Of a stretch of DNA of 33,403 nt, positions 30,879-33,403 are shown in pieces. The notes under the pieces were generated by a model, which saw only the letters and a list, made by a program, of their open reading frames with translations, made no database searches and was not told the DNA's origin. The DNA comes from Crocinitomicaceae bacterium. Its GTDB lineage: Bacteria; Bacteroidota; Bacteroidia; Flavobacteriales_D; Crocinitomicaceae. Both the position numbers and the translations under genes were made by a program. Location of the stretch: the NCBI GenBank assembly GCA_020436025.1, contig JAGQYP010000040.1:1-33403 (forward strand), read 5' to 3'. Within the stretch, counting starts at the first letter, position 1; every line of letters begins with the position of its first letter.

Positions 30879-31625
30879 ATGGCACTCTACCCCCAATTAC
30901 AAATTGCAATTAGCAATAAAGGAAAAAGGGAACAGAACGAAGATTTTATTCTCCCTTCCGATCCTGCATCAGATTCCAGGGTGTTTGTTGTTTGCGATGG
31001 CGTAGGAGGAAACCACCAAGGTGAAATAGCCTCAAAAATTGTAGCAGAGTCCATTAATTTTTATCTCAATAGAAAAAATCCAATTCCTTTTCAGATTAAA
31101 AGTTATTTGACTAAAAGCCTAAGATTTGCCGAAGAAAGACTTACAGAATATATTGAGGAACACCCTAGTTCATTAGGTATGGCAAGTACCGTTGCTTGTC
31201 TCGAATTTGGCAGAAAAAAAGCCATGGGTTTTTGGGTTGGAGATAGTAAAATTTATCAGATACGAGATAAGAAAATCATCTTTGAATCCATTGACCACAC
31301 CTTGTATCAGGAGTTAAAGAATCAACCAGAAACGAACAGGGAGAAATTAGATGAGTTTCCATACAAGCATTATATTTTGAGGGCCGTTAAAGGAACTCAT
31401 AAACCAGCTCAACCTGAGCACTTTGTTTTATCAGATATAAAGGTAAATGACTATTTTGTTCTTTTAACGGATGGAATTAAAGAGGCATTTAAGAAGAAAG
31501 AGCTTTTAGAAATTCTTCATGAATTGGATGGGTCTGAAATACTAAAAAATAACATCGAAAAAGTCTGTGAGTTGAAATCAAAGGATAATTATTCCATATT
31601 AATTGTAAAAATTCTTGAAGCATGA
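30879..31625 (+). CDS. PP2C family serine/threonine phosphatase
   Basis: Metal-dependent protein phosphatase, 248 residues, cytosolic, with no added domain. The PP2C motifs are complete: NED at 20-22 (first metal Asp), CDGVGGNHQGE (39-49, DGxGG), SSLGMASTVAC (97-107), WVGDSKIYQI (119-128), SIDHTLYQEL, LLTDGIKE (195-202) and KDNYSILIV (235-243, the last metal Asp). The closest type is the bacterial Stp1/PrpC group that reverses Hanks-type kinase phosphorylation. No kinase is in the window, but a sigma factor of the class often found beside kinases begins at 32925. It overlaps nhaA by four bases (ATGA). Confidence 0.92.
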   Translation: MALYPQLQIAISNKGKREQNEDFILPSDPASDSRVFVVCDGVGGNHQGEIASKIVAESINFYLNRKNPIPFQIKSYLTKSLRFAEERLTEYIEEHPSSLGMASTVACLEFGRKKAMGFWVGDSKIYQIRDKKIIFESIDHTLYQELKNQPETNREKLDEFPYKHYILRAVKGTHKPAQPEHFVLSDIKVNDYFVLLTDGIKEAFKKKELLEILHELDGSEILKNNIEKVCELKSKDNYSILIVKILEA

Positions 31626-32923
31626 GTCAATCCTCAAATCATAAAAGCTTCATTTTTTCTCCCATTTTTGGTGGTATCATTTTATTTTTATGTGCAATTT
31701 CAGCTTTGGTATGGGCTAATTTAGGACACGAGTCTTACCACGAATTCTGGCATCGTCCAGTAATTGAATTTCATGGAATATCTGGAACCGATTACAAAAT
31801 CAGTTTTCATCAGGTTATCAATGAATTTCTGATGGCGATTTTCTTCTTTTTTACAGGTCTAGAAATTAAAAGGGAAATTCTGTATGGAGAACTTTCAAGC
31901 TCTGATAAAGCGATTCTACCGATGGGCGCTGCACTTGGGGGAATGATTTTTCCAGCACTCATTTATTTCGTCATAAATTTGGGTCAAGAAACCGCACATG
32001 GATGGGGAGTTCCTATGGCCACTGATATTGCTTTTTCTTTAGCTATTTTGTCTCTTTTAGGCAATCGTGTACCTATTGCACTAAAAGTATTTTTAACGGC
32101 CTTAGCAATTGGAGATGATTTAGGAGCCATCATTGTAATTGCAGCATTCTACACCCCTAGTATTGAATTTATTGATTTGCTGATCGCATTGATTGGATTA
32201 GGCATTCTGTTTGGAATGAATCGTTTTGGAGTAAGAAATAAGCTTTGGTACTATGGAATTGGAATCGTCATCGTATGGATGGCTTTCCTAAGCTCAGGCG
32301 TACATTCTACCATCGCAGGAGTTCTAGTTGCTTTTACGATACCTTCGCGACAAGGAATCAAACATGATGATTATGTGGACCAAGCAAAAGGTATTCTGGA
32401 CGATATTAAAAATCATCCTAAAAAAGATGAGGATATCATGTCTGAAACCATCATATTCAAACTGAAAAATCTTTCGATCCTAACTAAAAATGCTACAAAC
32501 ATGTCGCAGATCGAGGAAAAGACATTGCACCCTTTAGTGGGATTCATGATTCTTCCCTTATTTGCCATTGCCAATGCAGGAGTGGCCATTCAAGGGGATA
32601 TTGGAACGATCATGTCTAGCCCTGTCTCCATTGGTATAATTTGTGGCTTGATGCTTGGCAAACCTCTGGGTATTTTTCTATTTACCAAACTCTTTACCCT
32701 GCTCGGAATTGGAAAGCTTCCGGAAGATATTAATTGGAGGCAAATTATTGGAATTGGGTTTCTTGGTGGTATGGGATTCACTATGTCGCTTTTTGTTACC
32801 GACCTCGCTTTCGTTCGAGCCGAATACATTGAAAATGCGAAACTTGCCATCATCGTCGCATCCTTTACCTCAGGAATTATTGGATATTTATTCTTAAATT
32901 CGAGTTTATCTAAAAAGTCGTAA
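31622..32923 (+). CDS. nhaA: Na+/H+ antiporter NhaA
   Basis: Inner-membrane antiporter that expels Na+ in exchange for protons; 433 residues with about twelve hydrophobic segments. The ion-binding pair is D165-D166 in LAIGDDLGAI, and D134 lies in ATDIAFSLAIL; the N-terminal EFLMAIFFFFTGLEIKRE (in order, about 68-85) and the C-terminal GFLGGMGFTMSLF are also family marks. The loop near residues 250-300 is longer than in E. coli (388 residues). Translational coupling to the phosphatase gene upstream and to the sigma gene one base after its stop suggests one transcript. The link to salt stress is inferred. Confidence 0.95.
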   Translation: MSQSSNHKSFIFSPIFGGIILFLCAISALVWANLGHESYHEFWHRPVIEFHGISGTDYKISFHQVINEFLMAIFFFFTGLEIKREILYGELSSSDKAILPMGAALGGMIFPALIYFVINLGQETAHGWGVPMATDIAFSLAILSLLGNRVPIALKVFLTALAIGDDLGAIIVIAAFYTPSIEFIDLLIALIGLGILFGMNRFGVRNKLWYYGIGIVIVWMAFLSSGVHSTIAGVLVAFTIPSRQGIKHDDYVDQAKGILDDIKNHPKKDEDIMSETIIFKLKNLSILTKNATNMSQIEEKTLHPLVGFMILPLFAIANAGVAIQGDIGTIMSSPVSIGIICGLMLGKPLGIFLFTKLFTLLGIGKLPEDINWRQIIGIGFLGGMGFTMSLFVTDLAFVRAEYIENAKLAIIVASFTSGIIGYLFLNSSLSKKS

Positions 32924-32924
32924 T

Positions 32925-33403
32925 ATGCTCCCCTCTAGCAAGAAAGATTTTACAGAAGCCCTAATCCATTTTAATCCCGCAGATCACGAAGATGCGAATA
33001 GATTATTTCCATTGGTTTACGATCAATTAAAGTCCATTGCCAAAGTTTATGTTTCCAGAGAAAATCCAAACAACACCATCGATGTTACTGATCTAGTTCA
33101 TGAAGCTTATTTTAAAATGGTCGATCAAAAACGTGTGGATTGGAAAGGGAAAACTCATTTTTTTGCGGTTGGTGCAACAGCCATGAGAAGAATTTTAGTG
33201 GATCATGCAAGGTCAAAGAAAAGAGTGAAGCGAGGAGGAGACAAAATTAAAGTGGATCTTGATGAAGGTAGAGCCATTTCAGTTAATAACGACGAACATG
33301 TTTTGGTTATTGATGATGCCATAAAGGAGCTTGAAAAAGTAGACAAAAGACAAGCAGACATCATCGAACTTCGTTTTTTTTCAGGTATGACAGTTCAGGA
33401 GGT
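32925..33403 (+). CDS. ECF-type sigma-70 factor (partial, cut by window end)
   Basis: The first 159 codons are present; no stop before the edge. The product begins MLPSSKKDFTEALIHF. Region 2 is visible as LFPLVYDQLKSIAKVYVS, then DVTDLVHEAYFKMVDQ and HFFAVGATAMRRILVDHAR, the wording of the Sig-70_X6 type of ECF sigma factor. A basic linker (SKKRVKRGG) follows, and region 4 opens with DKRQADIIELRFFSGMTVQEV. Members of this type often precede a Hanks-type Ser/Thr kinase gene. The ATG lies one base after the nhaA stop, so it is in the same operon as nhaA and the PP2C phosphatase. Confidence 0.9.
   Translation, partial: MLPSSKKDFTEALIHFNPADHEDANRLFPLVYDQLKSIAKVYVSRENPNNTIDVTDLVHEAYFKMVDQKRVDWKGKTHFFAVGATAMRRILVDHARSKKRVKRGGDKIKVDLDEGRAISVNNDEHVLVIDDAIKELEKVDKRQADIIELRFFSGMTVQE

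Overview
The window looks like ordinary chromosome from an AT-rich member of the Bacteroidota, most likely the order Flavobacteriales (Crocinitomicaceae-like would fit, but I cannot fix the genus). The reasons are a giant surface protein ending in a type B type IX secretion (gliding-motility) sorting domain, a HU-CCDC81/SPOR fusion protein, a eukaryote-like class Ia ribonucleotide reductase, several -7 boxes of the Bacteroidota form TAnnTTTG, starts without Shine-Dalgarno sequences, and the yicC-gmk-nadD cluster. I see no phage, transposase, CRISPR array, tRNA or rRNA.

Layout. 1-2661 (+): RDD membrane protein, rsmI, and a quinone-oxidoreductase-like MDR. 2665-4711 (-): SPOR/HU protein and kdsB. 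4799-6298 (+): dprA, sharing a compact divergent promoter region with kdsB, then an orphan 94-residue gene with its own promoter and terminator. 6368-7553 (-): bacilliredoxin and a ComF-type phosphoribosyltransferase. 7554-8035 is the only long non-coding stretch; it is the leader of nrdB-nrdA (8036-11429). Behind nrdA the last 33 bases of the gene region are repeated out of frame, followed by a strong terminator. 11594-12306 (+): MmcQ/YjbR and Hsp15-type S4 protein. 12307-13491 (-): flippase-like membrane protein. 13540-16888 (+): ArsC/Spx-like protein, EamA transporter, yicC, gmk, nadD.

16889-20338 (-): a potassium channel joined to an N-terminal pentapeptide-like solenoid, then a tightly overlapping four-gene set (GNAT, 5-formyl-THF cyclo-ligase, a 56-residue membrane protein, a 193-residue exported protein). 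20619-25451 (+): 1610-residue surface protein. 25520-28527 (-): ygiQ-like radical SAM protein, lspA and a TraR/DksA-like regulator. 28634 to the right edge (+): nitroreductase, an unrecognised GNAT-like protein, DUF4136 lipoprotein, PP2C phosphatase, nhaA and the start of an ECF sigma factor cut by the window end.

Most genes are housekeeping: nucleotide supply (nrdAB, gmk), NAD (nadD), LPS Kdo (kdsB), lipoprotein maturation (lspA), folate and translation. I found no convincing new multi-gene system. The best items for follow-up are the solenoid-K+ channel, the duplicated nrdA tail, the nested-domain and duplicated surface protein, the small overlapping ORF at 19134-19304, and the lipoprotein-PP2C-NhaA-sigma operon.
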